NCBI GenBank assembly: GCA_040772065.1
Contig: JAXGYX010000001.1
Span: 620,001-684,000, forward strand
From: JAXGYX01 sp040772065
Lineage (GTDB): Bacteria > Bacillota > Clostridia > Saccharofermentanales > Fastidiosipilaceae
DNA length: 64,000 nt
Direction of reading: 5' to 3'
Part shown: positions 18,137-29,480 of the stretch, piece by piece
How the letters are laid out: each line of letters starts with the position of its first letter
Position numbering within the stretch: the stretch's first letter is position 1
Made by a program: the position numbers and the translations under genes
The notes under the pieces: model-generated
What the model saw: the letters and a program-made list of their open reading frames with translations, nothing else
The model's database searches: none
Told to the model about the DNA's origin: nothing

Positions 18137-19651
18137 ATGTTTTTAAAATTTATAGAGAGCGAGGCACCGCGTTTGGAAAAGAATGTTACACCGCGCCCGG
18201 GTTATATGGGCTATGACGAGTATATGGCATTGCGTAAACGTCAACAACAGAAAGCGAATGAAGCCGCGGACCCTGCTCCGGTCGCGCATGAAAGTGCGCC
18301 GACCATGATGCCGAGACGTCCCTCAACCGCGCATCGACCCACCGCGACGAGCTCGATCGCCCCGGGTCACCGCACGGATTCTCGTCCGGATCGGCCGCGA
18401 AGACAGGACATTTGGGCACCTTCGATTGATCTGGATGCTCCGGCCTCCGTCGGTTTCGAGCGGTTTCGTGGCGATCCGACTCCGAGCGTCGACTCGAAGC
18501 GTCCCGAGCCATGGAGAGAAGACACATTCTCACCCTCGCCCGAGGTTCATGTGCGTCCACGGCGGAAAAAAGAAAAAGAAAAGTCGTCCGGACTGCGCTT
18601 GGTCGATGACGATCAGCGCGACCGGCCCTTTGAAGACTGGTTGGACACCGACGGTAAGTTAGGTAGCGGGAAGTTTGAGTCCGTGCCCATGGAAGAGGCG
18701 CTCGCGATTTTGAGACGAGTCGGTCAAAGTTCTGAGGCCGGCACGGCGGACGAACAGATGGACATGTCGCCTGGCGAAACATCTGTCGCGTCGGCCTCGG
18801 CGGGACAGCGTGCTGATTTGGACGAGACGACCGTGGTGATGAGACATCCTGAAGCGGAAAGTTTTGTCCCACCGCTCGCACCGGAGCCCAAAACGACGGT
18901 CGCGCCGGAGTCCAAGGCGACGGTCGCGTCGAAGTCCAAAGTGGCGGTCGCATCGAAGTCCAAAGCGACCACTGAGCCGGAACCCGAAGCGCCGACCACG
19001 CTGGAATCCGAAGCAACGGTCATGCCTGAATCCAAAGCGCCGGTCGCACCGGAGCCCAAAGCGCCGCTCGCGTTTGAGCCCAAAGAGTCGGTCACGCCTG
19101 AATCTAAAGAATCGGTCGCACCGGAATCCAAAACGACGGTCGCACCGAAGCCTAGAGCGACCATTGAGCCGGAATCCGAAGAGCGCGCCGATACGAAATC
19201 CAAAAAGGAAACCCGGGCAGTCTCCGCGCAAATGGACCCACCATCGTCCGAGCCCGCCCCTCAAGCACCCGCCGCCATTCGAACGGTTGTCTTCGAACCC
19301 GAAGTGTCCCGGCCCGAAAAACACGAAACCTCAGGCGCGGTCGATTCCGTGATAGCGCCCGAAGTTGACAGTGTGGATACCGGGGAGGAGATGGCGAAGC
19401 GGACAAAACCCGAACTCGATAAAGCAGATCGACAAATACGGAAGGAAACCGAGACCGCAAAAAAAATGGAGCCGACTTCCGCGAAGATTCCGATTGAAAC
19501 GAGACCGGCGTCGGTGTTGCTGCCCGTTGACGAGGACGCTGAGCAAAACGAGCCACTTTTTGTCCCTCTCGACCGACGCACCGGCATTATTTTGGCCGGT
19601 ATGGCGCTTTGCGTCGTCGCGATCATTGTCTTGTTGGTGTTGTTTCTTTGA
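18137..19651 (+). CDS. Tail-anchored low-complexity protein with octapeptide repeats
   Basis: About 504 residues with no recognised domain. It begins with a short conserved-looking stretch (PRPGYMGYDEYMALRKRQQQ), continues with charged, Pro-rich disordered sequence and a small segment (FEDWLDTDGKLGSGKFESV, MEEALAILRRVGQ), then 13 octapeptide repeats (residues 249-352). It ends in one hydrophobic helix (GIILAGMALCVVAIIVLLVL) at the very C-terminus, so it is probably anchored by its tail with the body in the cytoplasm. The start is uncertain: ATG 18137 lacks a ribosome binding site, and TTG 18173 after GAGAGCGAGG may be the true start. It stands alone between galE and groES. Confidence 0.7.
   Translation: MFLKFIESEAPRLEKNVTPRPGYMGYDEYMALRKRQQQKANEAADPAPVAHESAPTMMPRRPSTAHRPTATSSIAPGHRTDSRPDRPRRQDIWAPSIDLDAPASVGFERFRGDPTPSVDSKRPEPWREDTFSPSPEVHVRPRRKKEKEKSSGLRLVDDDQRDRPFEDWLDTDGKLGSGKFESVPMEEALAILRRVGQSSEAGTADEQMDMSPGETSVASASAGQRADLDETTVVMRHPEAESFVPPLAPEPKTTVAPESKATVASKSKVAVASKSKATTEPEPEAPTTLESEATVMPESKAPVAPEPKAPLAFEPKESVTPESKESVAPESKTTVAPKPRATIEPESEERADTKSKKETRAVSAQMDPPSSEPAPQAPAAIRTVVFEPEVSRPEKHETSGAVDSVIAPEVDSVDTGEEMAKRTKPELDKADRQIRKETETAKKMEPTSAKIPIETRPASVLLPVDEDAEQNEPLFVPLDRRTGIILAGMALCVVAIIVLLVLFL
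18881..19192 (+). repeat. 24-bp minisatellite coding for 13 octapeptides
   Basis: Thirteen consecutive 24-base units. Examples of the encoded octapeptides are PEPKTTVA, PESKATVA, SKSKVAVA, PEPEAPTT, PESKAPVA, PEPKAPLA, PESKESVA and PKPRATIE, all variants of P-E-[SP]-K-x-x-V-A. The repeats keep frame and are only partly conserved at DNA level. Confidence 0.9.
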
Positions 19652-19707
19652 AAGACACGTTTACAAATTATTTACGAAAAGGTTGAAAAATCAGCCTAAA
19701 ATCATTA

Positions 19708-19736
19708 TTGACTTTCATTGATAAATGTCATATCCT
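19708..19736 (+). promoter_or_regulatory. Sigma-A promoter of groES-groEL
   Basis: TTGACT (19708-19713), 17-base spacer, TATCCT (19731-19736). The CIRCE operator starts 9 bases after it, at the expected transcription start. Confidence 0.75.
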
Positions 19737-19744
19737 ATCAATTG

Positions 19745-19771
19745 TTGGCACTCAAGCTGATTGAGTGCTAA
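19745..19771. promoter_or_regulatory. CIRCE operator (HrcA binding site)
   Basis: TTGGCACTC, 9-base spacer, GAGTGCTAA. This is the CIRCE inverted repeat with one change from the consensus TTAGCACTC-N9-GAGTGCTAA. It indicates heat-shock control of groES-groEL by an HrcA repressor, whose gene is not in the window. Confidence 0.96.
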
Positions 19772-19797
19772 TTTTTGGAAAAAATTATTTTATATAG

Positions 19798-20097
<300 letters not shown>

Positions 20098-20151
20098 CTT
20101 GAATTTGCGGAATGAATCGGCAAATGACATTTTGGATTAATAAGGAGATAG

Positions 20152-21768
<1,617 letters not shown>

Positions 21769-21795
21769 TCCAAAATCAATGACTGTTTGATCTCC

Positions 21796-21829
21796 AAAAC
21801 TGACCACTCCAACGGGTGGTCAGTTTTTT
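21796..21829 (+). terminator. Terminator of groES-groEL, first copy
   Basis: AAAACTGACCAC (21796-21807) pairs with GTGGTCAGTTTT (21816-21827), followed by T's. The stem is 12 base pairs. Confidence 0.9.
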
Positions 21830-21855
21830 AATGCCTCCAACGGTGGTCAGTTTTT

Positions 21856-21887
21856 CTGACCACTCCAACGGGTGGTCAGTTTTTCTT
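21856..21887 (+). terminator. Duplicated copy of the groEL terminator
   Basis: CTGACCAC (21856-21863) pairs with GTGGTCAG (21872-21879), followed by TTTTTCTT. Stem and loop repeat those of the first terminator. A half copy (loop and right arm only, 21836-21855) lies between them. Confidence 0.8.
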
Positions 21888-21980
21888 ACCACTGTCATGA
21901 GTGGCCGCATTATTTCTCAAACTGATATACTAAAGAATGGTATGTGAATATGAGACGTTTTTGAATAGACCGGAGGAATT

Positions 21981-22865
21981 ATGAAAACCAACGATTTTGA
22001 TTTTGTTGACATCAAGCGGGATAAAGCGCGCTTCATACCGCCCGAATCCGGTGTGAACCGGCTAAATAACGAGGTGTATCAGCATTTTCAGATCCGCAGC
22101 ACCGAAGCGGATGTGAATGATCGGGTCCAGCCTGACGTTCTTTTCTCGATGATGCAGGAGACCGCGTACAGCCATGTGAACCTTGCGGGTCTGGCCGCTC
22201 AATTCACAGATGAGAAAAATGTGTGCTGGTTGCTCAACGCGTACACTTTGCGGCTCAACAAAGTTTTAAGATGGCAGGATCGATTGACCTGTAAAACATG
22301 GGTACGCCCGATCGACAAGCTATTTTTTCACCGTGAATTTGGCCTGTACGATCATCATGGCGATCGATTTGGATTATGTACATCGACCTGGTTTCTGGCG
22401 GACAGCGACAGTCACGCCCCACTGCGTCCGAACGTACTCGGCAAAGAAGACGCTTCCTACGCGGGAGTCAATGAACCCGTTTTCGGAGTCAACGCGCTGA
22501 GGATTCGCAAGCCTGTTCTTGAAGTGACTTCGGGAATGAAACCGCAGATTCGCAGAACGGTCGCCTACAGCGATCTGGACCGTAACGGCCATGTGAACAA
22601 CACGCGCTATATCCTTTGGAGCGTGGACGCTGTGCATGAATACGGACTTGCGCCGGATCAATCGCCAAGCGGCATCGATATCAGCTTCATCGCGGAGGCC
22701 AAATACGGCGACAATGTAGAGCTGTATGTGAAACCGGTTGAACGCGCGGTGATTGACGCGTCAAACAAGGATTTCGTTCCGGTGGCGGGCAAGCTGAGTT
22801 TCGCGATCGAGGGTGTCAACGCGAACGGGCACACCATGTTCCGTTGCTATGCGCACTTTCAATGA
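21981..22865 (+). CDS. Acyl-ACP thioesterase (FatA/FatB-like)
   Basis: A 294-residue double-hotdog thioesterase that frees fatty acids from acyl carrier protein. The first hotdog has QETAYSHVNLAGL. The second has the conserved DLDRNGHVNNTRYILW, holding the Asn-His part of the active site, and ends in DISFIAEAKYGD. Such enzymes are common in Clostridia and lactic acid bacteria. The ribosome binding site is CGGAGG. It is flanked by the groEL terminators and a promoter for the next operon, so it is a single-gene unit; no promoter of its own was identified with confidence. Confidence 0.88.
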   Translation: MKTNDFDFVDIKRDKARFIPPESGVNRLNNEVYQHFQIRSTEADVNDRVQPDVLFSMMQETAYSHVNLAGLAAQFTDEKNVCWLLNAYTLRLNKVLRWQDRLTCKTWVRPIDKLFFHREFGLYDHHGDRFGLCTSTWFLADSDSHAPLRPNVLGKEDASYAGVNEPVFGVNALRIRKPVLEVTSGMKPQIRRTVAYSDLDRNGHVNNTRYILWSVDAVHEYGLAPDQSPSGIDISFIAEAKYGDNVELYVKPVERAVIDASNKDFVPVAGKLSFAIEGVNANGHTMFRCYAHFQ

Positions 22866-23011
22866 TTTCGACGGCCACGCCCTTGCGCCCGTTCTTACTT
22901 TCAGCCAGTCAAGTTCCGGCTGTTTGAAAATCATCGTTATCTCAAAGTCGAACAAAAGAAAACAAAAAGATTTAGAATTCAAACAATTTTGAAACAATCG
23001 GGTCGTTTCGT

Positions 23012-23040
23012 TTACCGGTCTGATCGGGTGGGCTATAATT
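23012..23040 (+). promoter_or_regulatory. Promoter of the GldA/F/G-like operon
   Basis: TTTACC (23012-23017), 17-base spacer, TATAAT (23035-23040). Transcription would start about 15 bases before the strong ribosome binding site of the first gene. Confidence 0.7.
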
Positions 23041-23063
23041 TTCTTTACTTAGAAGGAGATCAT

Positions 23064-24023
23064 ATGCTTCAAATTCGCGATCTAACGAAATATTATGGCT
23101 CTCACAAAGCTTTGGATCGGATCACTTTGACCGTGGAAAAAAACGAGATTTTGGGCCTGCTGGGACCAAATGGGGCGGGTAAGACGACGTTGATGAATAT
23201 TGTCGCCGGATATGTGTCACCGACCGCCGGCACAGTCAAAGTCGGTGGTTTTGATTTGCTTGATGAACCACTGAAGTGCAGGGCGAAAATTGGCTATCTT
23301 CCGGAGACACCACCGCTGTATGATGAGATGACAGTGCTGGAGTATCTGCTTTTTGTCGCCGATCTGAAAAAACTGCCAAAAGACGTTCGCTCGGATCGCG
23401 TAGCAGAAATAATGCGCGGACTGGATTTGACCGGAGTGTCCAAGCGGTTGATCGCCAACCTTTCACGAGGTTATCGACAGCGACTGGGGGTCGCGCAGGC
23501 GTTGGTCGGAGAGCCTGAACTGCTCATTTTAGATGAGCCGACGCTGGGTATGGATCCAATACAGATCCGCGAACTGCATGAGATCATTCGCGGGCTGAAA
23601 AAACGGCACACAATCATTTTCAGCTCACATATTCTTAGCGAGGTGGAATCAATCTGTGATCGCGTCGCGATCATCGCCGATGGACGACTCAAATCCGTTG
23701 TCAGTGACGGCGGCTCTTCTGAGCAACTTGATGGAATGACCGTGTCGTTTCCAACACGCTACCTGATTGTGACCGATGGACCGGAAAAAGAGGTGCGGCG
23801 CACCTTGCGTCGACTGTCCGGCGTGCGGGATGTTATCAGCCGATCGGGTGAGGACGGCGCTTTTGAGTTGGTCACCGATGGCTCTCAAGACATCCGCCGC
23901 CGTGTGTTTTTCGCCATGTCGTCAAACTCCTGGCCTTTGCTTGAGTTTCGTCCGGCGATCAGCGCGTTGGAAGACCGATTCATGGCGATTTTGTCCGCGA
24001 CTGAGAAGACAGGTGAGAAATGA
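23064..24023 (+). CDS. ABC transporter ATP-binding protein, GldA/NosF-like
   Basis: A 319-residue ATPase for an ABC-2 type exporter. Walker A is GPNGAGKTT, the signature is LSRGYRQR, Walker B is LLILDEPTLGMD and the switch His is in FSSHILSEVE. A C-terminal domain of about 90 residues follows, as in GldA and related exporters. The start at 23064 follows AAGGAG; the 25-codon upstream extension is rejected. It overlaps the permease gene by 4 bases. The same order (ATPase, permease, GldG-like protein) occurs in gliding Bacteroidetes, but here no gliding genes are present and the substrate is unknown. Confidence 0.92.
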   Translation: MLQIRDLTKYYGSHKALDRITLTVEKNEILGLLGPNGAGKTTLMNIVAGYVSPTAGTVKVGGFDLLDEPLKCRAKIGYLPETPPLYDEMTVLEYLLFVADLKKLPKDVRSDRVAEIMRGLDLTGVSKRLIANLSRGYRQRLGVAQALVGEPELLILDEPTLGMDPIQIRELHEIIRGLKKRHTIIFSSHILSEVESICDRVAIIADGRLKSVVSDGGSSEQLDGMTVSFPTRYLIVTDGPEKEVRRTLRRLSGVRDVISRSGEDGAFELVTDGSQDIRRRVFFAMSSNSWPLLEFRPAISALEDRFMAILSATEKTGEK

Positions 24024-24808
24024 GTGGATTTAAAACAATTTTTCTCAAGGAACGCTCGTCTGCGTTTCGCACGCCACGCTATTGGGCGGTGGGTGGACTT
24101 TTCGCTCTGATCAGCGGTTTTTATTTCGCGGTTGATCTTGCCATGCGGACGGCTGTCTTATCATTGGAGATTTCCTTTTTAAACAGTCTGTTGTTCGTCT
24201 TTATACCTCTTTTGACCATGGGATCCTATGCCGAAGAAAAACAAAGAGGAACCGATCGGCTGCTTTTGACCGCGCCGGTGAAGGCGTCGGACATTGTGCT
24301 CGGGAAATATCTATCCTCCTGCCTTACCTTTTTCGCGCTGACCGGCACGATCTTGCCACATCTGATTATAATTCTCGCTTTGGATGGCAAAGTCGATCAA
24401 ATCACGCTGGCGAGCTATATCGCGTTTTTGCTGACCGGATTTGTCTATCTGGCGATTGGACAGCTGATCTCTTCTTTGGTTAGCGATCAGACCATAGCCG
24501 CTTTGGTCTCAATGTTGGTGTTTTTATCATTTAACCTGTTACAAAGTGTTTCCGGAACGATTGGTGTTTTTGTTGGCCGCTTGGTCGGCTGGCTGGACGT
24601 GTTCAATTGGATGAGAACCGGAGCCCAGTCCGGCGTCGGAGCGGTGGTTACAGGGTTGATTGACCGGCTCAACCCCGCGACAAAAATTGGACCGATTTCT
24701 GAGGGTATTTTGTCTGTTTCATCGTTTGTTTATCTGCTCAGCTTGACTGTGTTATTTTTGTTTTTGATCGCCATGTCGCTGGAGCGCAGGCGTTGGAAAC
24801 AAAGGTGA
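24020..24808 (+). CDS. ABC-2 type permease, GldF-like
   Basis: A 262-residue membrane protein with about six hydrophobic segments. After the second comes YAEEKQRGTDRLLLTAPVKA, the sequence pattern typical of ABC-2/GldF permeases where the ATPase is thought to contact the permease. The ATG overlaps the stop of the ATPase gene. The next gene starts 10 bases after its stop. Together they form the exporter core. Confidence 0.88.
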   Translation: MSGFKTIFLKERSSAFRTPRYWAVGGLFALISGFYFAVDLAMRTAVLSLEISFLNSLLFVFIPLLTMGSYAEEKQRGTDRLLLTAPVKASDIVLGKYLSSCLTFFALTGTILPHLIIILALDGKVDQITLASYIAFLLTGFVYLAIGQLISSLVSDQTIAALVSMLVFLSFNLLQSVSGTIGVFVGRLVGWLDVFNWMRTGAQSGVGAVVTGLIDRLNPATKIGPISEGILSVSSFVYLLSLTVLFLFLIAMSLERRRWKQR

Positions 24809-24818
24809 GGAGCGGGGC

Positions 24819-26321
24819 ATGAGCGTGAAAGGCAAGCGAAATCATTTGAAACGGACTGTTGTTGAAGTTGACCCGAAAATCTTGCGTCTGCGGCGCAAGG
24901 CAGGTTGGCTGACCGCCGCCGTCCTTTTAATTGTGATCGTGATCAATCTGGCCGTGCAAGGTGTGGTCGGCGGTGGTCTGACGATCGATCTGACCGAGGA
25001 AAAGATCATGACCACGGGCGATGTGACACGTACCTTGCTGGACAATTTAGACTCTAAGGTCGAGCTGATAATCCTCGACGATCCGGTTCAGTTTTTAGCG
25101 TACAATCAATTTATGGAGCCGTTGCTGGAAGAATATGAGCGCTATGCGAAAGGCAATCTGACGATCGAGTACAAAGACCCACGGGATTTTCCAAATATCG
25201 TCGAAGAACTGGATCCGGACGGCCATCTGCAGCTTCAAGAACAACAAATCCTGGTGCGCGGACTGAAAACCGGACGAGCGCGGGTGTTGAGTCAGACAGA
25301 CCTGTTACAGACCAAACGCGACGAGCAAACGGGCACGCTGGTGCAGACCGGTTACAAAGCTGAATCGACGCTTAGTGGCGCGATCCAATACGTGACGGCG
25401 GAAGCGGTGCCCACTATTTATTTTTCGATTGGACATGGTGAAGCGGATCTGGATGTCGATTATCAGTCTCTCAAAGCGTTGTTTTTGAACAACCGTTATC
25501 ATGTGGATCAACTTGGCGCGCCCGGCGGCGCCGAGATTCCCGAAGACGCCCGGGCTGTGTTCATACTGGCCCCGACTAAAGACCTGACCGAAGCCGAGGT
25601 GGACATTTATTCCCACTATATAAAAAATGGCGGCAGTTTATTTGTCGCACTGGATTATGGCGCCGGAGATTTTGACAACTTAAACAAAGTGCTGGCATTG
25701 TTTAATCTGCGAGTTGACAAGGATCGGATCGCCGAAGTCAATGATCGTCTGATCTTCAACAACGATCCTTACAGCATTTTGGCTCAGGCCCCGGCGTCCA
25801 GGATCACCGCCGAGGATCTTTCCAACAGCACGCTGATGTTGAACAGCAGAGCGATCAGCGAGGCGGATTTCCCGGAAGAGTGGATCGGAGTCCAACCGAT
25901 TGTGACCACGGACGATCAAGGTGTGCTTGAACCCGGTGGAGACAAGGACCAGCAAAGCGAGCCGGACGTGCAGATCATGGCGATGCTTTCGGAAAATAGC
26001 GGATTCATCACCCATTCGGGGATGTCATCGGCGAAAGCGGTCGTGTTCGGCAGCGCCTCGGCCTTTTCGGACGCAGTTTTGCAGGTCTTGGGAGACAGTG
26101 GGTACAACTATAGTTTGCTTTACAACGCGGCGGGTTGGCTGACTGATGCGGAGGACGCGCTGGGCACCTTGCTGATCAGGGAGAAACCGTTGACGGATTA
26201 CCGACTCAACACGCTTAGCAACACGGCGCTCACGCTCGCGACTCTTTTTTGTGTTGTGCTGTTGCCGCTCGCGCTGTTCGCGGTCGCTGTCGCGACCCAT
26301 CGCAGACGCAAGTTCATGTAG
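24819..26321 (+). CDS. GldG-like ABC-associated protein (ABC_transp_aux family)
   Basis: A 500-residue protein with one membrane segment near residues 29-50 and another near the C-terminus (residues about 470-492). Between them is a large extracytoplasmic domain typical of the GldG/ABC_transp_aux group, with LTIDLTEEKIMTTGDVTR just after the first membrane helix and FSIGHGEADLD further on. In gliding bacteria GldG works with GldA and GldF. Here it directly follows such a pair, so it is an accessory part of the same exporter. Preceded by GAGGAGCGGGGC. Confidence 0.85.
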   Translation: MSVKGKRNHLKRTVVEVDPKILRLRRKAGWLTAAVLLIVIVINLAVQGVVGGGLTIDLTEEKIMTTGDVTRTLLDNLDSKVELIILDDPVQFLAYNQFMEPLLEEYERYAKGNLTIEYKDPRDFPNIVEELDPDGHLQLQEQQILVRGLKTGRARVLSQTDLLQTKRDEQTGTLVQTGYKAESTLSGAIQYVTAEAVPTIYFSIGHGEADLDVDYQSLKALFLNNRYHVDQLGAPGGAEIPEDARAVFILAPTKDLTEAEVDIYSHYIKNGGSLFVALDYGAGDFDNLNKVLALFNLRVDKDRIAEVNDRLIFNNDPYSILAQAPASRITAEDLSNSTLMLNSRAISEADFPEEWIGVQPIVTTDDQGVLEPGGDKDQQSEPDVQIMAMLSENSGFITHSGMSSAKAVVFGSASAFSDAVLQVLGDSGYNYSLLYNAAGWLTDAEDALGTLLIREKPLTDYRLNTLSNTALTLATLFCVVLLPLALFAVAVATHRRRKFM

Positions 26322-26371
26322 CCCCAATCGCTCGACTTTCCGGTGTGGCGTTTAAGGAGGTGATCGACAAT

Positions 26372-28180
26372 ATGAAATCACGATCGGTGGTGGCGGCGGC
26401 GGTGGTTGTCGCAACTCTTATCGCACTTGTGACAATGTACCAATTGTTTGGTATTGATTCGGTGAATCGTCCCACCCCATCTGACACCTCGACTGAACAT
26501 CCGGAAGTTGACACTTCAAAATATGAACAAATTGTGGACTACCGCGTTGATGGTGTCGAAGAACTGACGTTACGCGATGGCGACGAGGTGATTCGTTTTG
26601 TGCCGGATCACCAAGGCACCGCTGTTTGGCAGATGGTCGAACCGGCTCTTAGTGGCGTCGACGCGAAGGCGGTCTCCTCCTGGGCGAATCGATTTTTGTC
26701 CATTCGCGCCCTGCCTCTGACCCAAACTTTGGCAGAGCGGACGCCGCCTGAGCAATCAGAGGAGGGAGACGGGCAGGAGGACGACGCGTACAAAATGGCG
26801 GTGGCCGCTCTGGAGCATCCGCGTTTTTCGCTGACCTGGCGGTTGACCGACGGCACCACGCGCGAACTATCGCTGAGTCAGGCCGAGGAGGCGGATGACT
26901 CTTGTTACGCGGTTTTCAGCGGTGAGTCGAACTACTGGAAAATTAATTATATTTTTAAGGAATTATGGCGTGACCCTCTGGAACACTTGGATCGTTCGGT
27001 CATATTGACCCCAGTATACGCGATCACGGATCTGCAACTTTATCGTCAATCTGATGGCCTGACATTGGAGGCCAAGAGAATCGGTGATGGAGATGAGGAG
27101 GATCCGGCTGATGAAGATGAAACGGCGGTGGAGGCGGACAACGTAACCGACTTGTCCGAGGCGGATGAAACAGGCGAGCCGACACCGGAGTGGACACGTG
27201 AGTCGATCAGCCCGAAAGACGACTCGTTTTCCGGCCCGCACGCTTACAACTCGTCAAGCGCCAAGTATGGCATCACCTTGCCCGAATCGCTGATCACTGC
27301 GGGGCCGACCACACCCGAACCCAGTTTTCTGGTGCTGGGCTCAGACGACAAACCGAGCGCCTGGAGCATTGTGCGCCCGATTCAAATTGGCGCGAACAAT
27401 TACACACTTTACGCCCTGATTCTTGAATTGACTTCACTCGAGGCTCAATCTTTCGTCGAAGTTGGTCCTCAGTCCCTGGATCTCTATGGGCTGGGGGACC
27501 CGACATATTCTTTCTCCCTGATCGGCGCCGATGTCAACGGACAACCGTTTACCGAAGAGGTATTGTTTGGCGACGACGCGTCGGCCGATACGATCTACGC
27601 CTGGAGCAGCAGAATGAACGCCGTTTTTATCTGCAAAAAAGATGCCATGCAGATGATGGACACGCGTTTGATCGATTTGATCGAACGCAGACCGTTTCAG
27701 ATTCCACTGACCTCGGTCAGCGAAATCATTTTGGACCTTCCGATCGGGCAATACGATTGCCGGGTGCGCAATAATGATGTGACCGATGAAAACGTGGTTG
27801 GCAGCCGGGCGATGGAATATTTCTTCAATGGACAAGACGCCGACATCCAAGATGACAACGGCTATCATTATTTCAAACAACTCTATCGCTCGATCAACAG
27901 CATCGAGGCCTCCGGTGTGGACACGAAGCCGCCCAAGGGAGATCAATTCAAGCATTCGTTCACCATTGTGTATCGAGACGAAGGAGAGTGGCGGACAAGC
28001 GTAAGGAAGGTCTCATTGATGACAAGAGACGAATATACCTATTATATTTTTGTGGACGATCAGTATAGCGGTTTGTATTGCTCTCGAGACGTGCTTGTAA
28101 GCGAAGAAACAGGAAATTATGGTATTCTTTTATCGTTATGGAAACTCGAAGAACGACTGAAGGACGATGATTCGGATTGA
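26372..28180 (+). CDS. DUF4340 domain protein
   Basis: A 602-residue protein with one N-terminal membrane helix (residues about 5-25) and a long extracytoplasmic part that fits the DUF4340 pattern (YRVDGVEELTLRDGDEVIRF, WQMVEPALSGVDAKAVSSW). An acidic insertion lies near residues 245-280. Its function is unknown; DUF4340 proteins are often found beside GldG-like genes, as here. The start at 26372 follows AAGGAGGTGATC, one of the strongest ribosome binding sites in the window; an upstream 41-codon extension is rejected. Its stop overlaps the next start. Confidence 0.82.
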   Translation: MKSRSVVAAAVVVATLIALVTMYQLFGIDSVNRPTPSDTSTEHPEVDTSKYEQIVDYRVDGVEELTLRDGDEVIRFVPDHQGTAVWQMVEPALSGVDAKAVSSWANRFLSIRALPLTQTLAERTPPEQSEEGDGQEDDAYKMAVAALEHPRFSLTWRLTDGTTRELSLSQAEEADDSCYAVFSGESNYWKINYIFKELWRDPLEHLDRSVILTPVYAITDLQLYRQSDGLTLEAKRIGDGDEEDPADEDETAVEADNVTDLSEADETGEPTPEWTRESISPKDDSFSGPHAYNSSSAKYGITLPESLITAGPTTPEPSFLVLGSDDKPSAWSIVRPIQIGANNYTLYALILELTSLEAQSFVEVGPQSLDLYGLGDPTYSFSLIGADVNGQPFTEEVLFGDDASADTIYAWSSRMNAVFICKKDAMQMMDTRLIDLIERRPFQIPLTSVSEIILDLPIGQYDCRVRNNDVTDENVVGSRAMEYFFNGQDADIQDDNGYHYFKQLYRSINSIEASGVDTKPPKGDQFKHSFTIVYRDEGEWRTSVRKVSLMTRDEYTYYIFVDDQYSGLYCSRDVLVSEETGNYGILLSLWKLEERLKDDDSD

Positions 28181-29448
28181 GTAATAGCAAGAAGATAGGC
28201 GAAAGAAAGAAAAATCGCGAACCGGACACCGGGCGGGCGAGGTCGCGCGTGCCCGGCATTCAAAGTGAGCCCGTGCCGTCCGGCAAATACCGAAAAAGAA
28301 AGCCGAAGGGCGGTCGGGCGTCGCTCGGGCTGATGGCCTCGCTGAGCGCGGCGCTGATTGTGTTGTCCTTGATTTTGTTGCCCGCCGTTGTGCATTTCGA
28401 CAAATCGGTCAGCGTGAATCGTTTGACTTATGACCGCTTTGGCGGCGGCTATGAAGGTTTCGCCACCGACCCGTCCCAATCGGGGGAGTTGCTCCCTTTT
28501 GGTTTCGGCCTGGTGATCCAATGCTTGGATAACGAGGTTCAGGTTTTGAATATCAGTGGTCAGGTTGAATACGCTATCCGCGTGACGGTGAACCAGCCAC
28601 GCGTGATCGCGGACGATCGGCATGCTCTGCTCTATGATCTGGGCGGCACCTACTACTGTCTGTTGTCCGCCACCGGTCCTGTTTTTGAGGGGCGGACCGA
28701 TGATTCGATCCAAGGTGCGTCGAGAGGAGATTCAGGACATGTGGGCTTGATTCTGGATCGATATAACACGCGTGGCGTGCTCAGAGTCTTGGATCCTGAA
28801 GGTAATCAGATCTTCGAATGGATTTCGAAAAAATCGGAAAACTCCGGTTATGTGGTGAGTTCGTCATTCAGCCTCGAAGGTGAGTTCGTGGATATCTCCT
28901 TGATGAATACCGATGGCTCCAATCCGCGCCCCGTGATCTTGCGGCTGACGCTGACCGGCGAACAGCCGGGGGATGAGTTGCTGCGCCTGCAGCCGGACAT
29001 TCGGGCCGCCCTGCCCAAACTGATCCACACGGCGGACAGCTTGCTGTGGATGACCGACGGGCAGGCGATTTTCACCTACGACGTGGTCGATGAGACGACG
29101 GTTTTGCGCTATAACTTCAGTTCGATTCATTCGTTGATTGGCTGGGGGGATCACCTGGCGGTTGTCGGTGTTTGTCCGGAACGTGAAGGGGTGCGGTTGT
29201 ATCTGCTGTCCGGCGAGCAGGCGGATCTGGAAAATGGTCTGCCATTGCAAGGAGACAGCACGGTTCCGATGGTTTCCGATCAGTATCTGGCGATCGCGAG
29301 CGGATCGCAGATCTACTTGTTGAATCGTTATAATATTGAACGAGTTCGGACGCTGGACGTCTCTGAGCCGGTTCAGAAAATGAGTCTGAACTCCGCAGGA
29401 GATATTATTTATGTCACACGTTCGGGTGTCGGATTGATTGAAAACTAA
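28177..29448 (+). CDS. DUF5711-like membrane-anchored protein, probable beta-propeller
   Basis: A 423-residue protein with a basic cytoplasmic start of about 48 residues, one membrane helix (GLMASLSAALIVLSLILLPA), and a long outer domain of repeated beta-strand patterns such as GFGLVIQCLDNEVQVLNISG and QYLAIASGSQIYLLNRYNIE. This matches the general look of DUF5711 proteins; the assignment is tentative. The TTG start overlaps the stop of the DUF4340 gene (TTGA), an unusual start chosen because no other fits. It is the fifth gene of the exporter operon; function unknown. Confidence 0.68.
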   Translation: MSNSKKIGERKKNREPDTGRARSRVPGIQSEPVPSGKYRKRKPKGGRASLGLMASLSAALIVLSLILLPAVVHFDKSVSVNRLTYDRFGGGYEGFATDPSQSGELLPFGFGLVIQCLDNEVQVLNISGQVEYAIRVTVNQPRVIADDRHALLYDLGGTYYCLLSATGPVFEGRTDDSIQGASRGDSGHVGLILDRYNTRGVLRVLDPEGNQIFEWISKKSENSGYVVSSSFSLEGEFVDISLMNTDGSNPRPVILRLTLTGEQPGDELLRLQPDIRAALPKLIHTADSLLWMTDGQAIFTYDVVDETTVLRYNFSSIHSLIGWGDHLAVVGVCPEREGVRLYLLSGEQADLENGLPLQGDSTVPMVSDQYLAIASGSQIYLLNRYNIERVRTLDVSEPVQKMSLNSAGDIIYVTRSGVGLIEN

Positions 29449-29480
29449 ACGCCATTGCCGAACGGAGTGGAAAGGTTTTG

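Noticed and set aside
18186..19626. Several long frames in other frames and strands across the repeat protein gene
   Set aside because: Repetitive GC-rich DNA keeps several frames open. The chosen + frame alone gives a regular octapeptide and a credible membrane tail.
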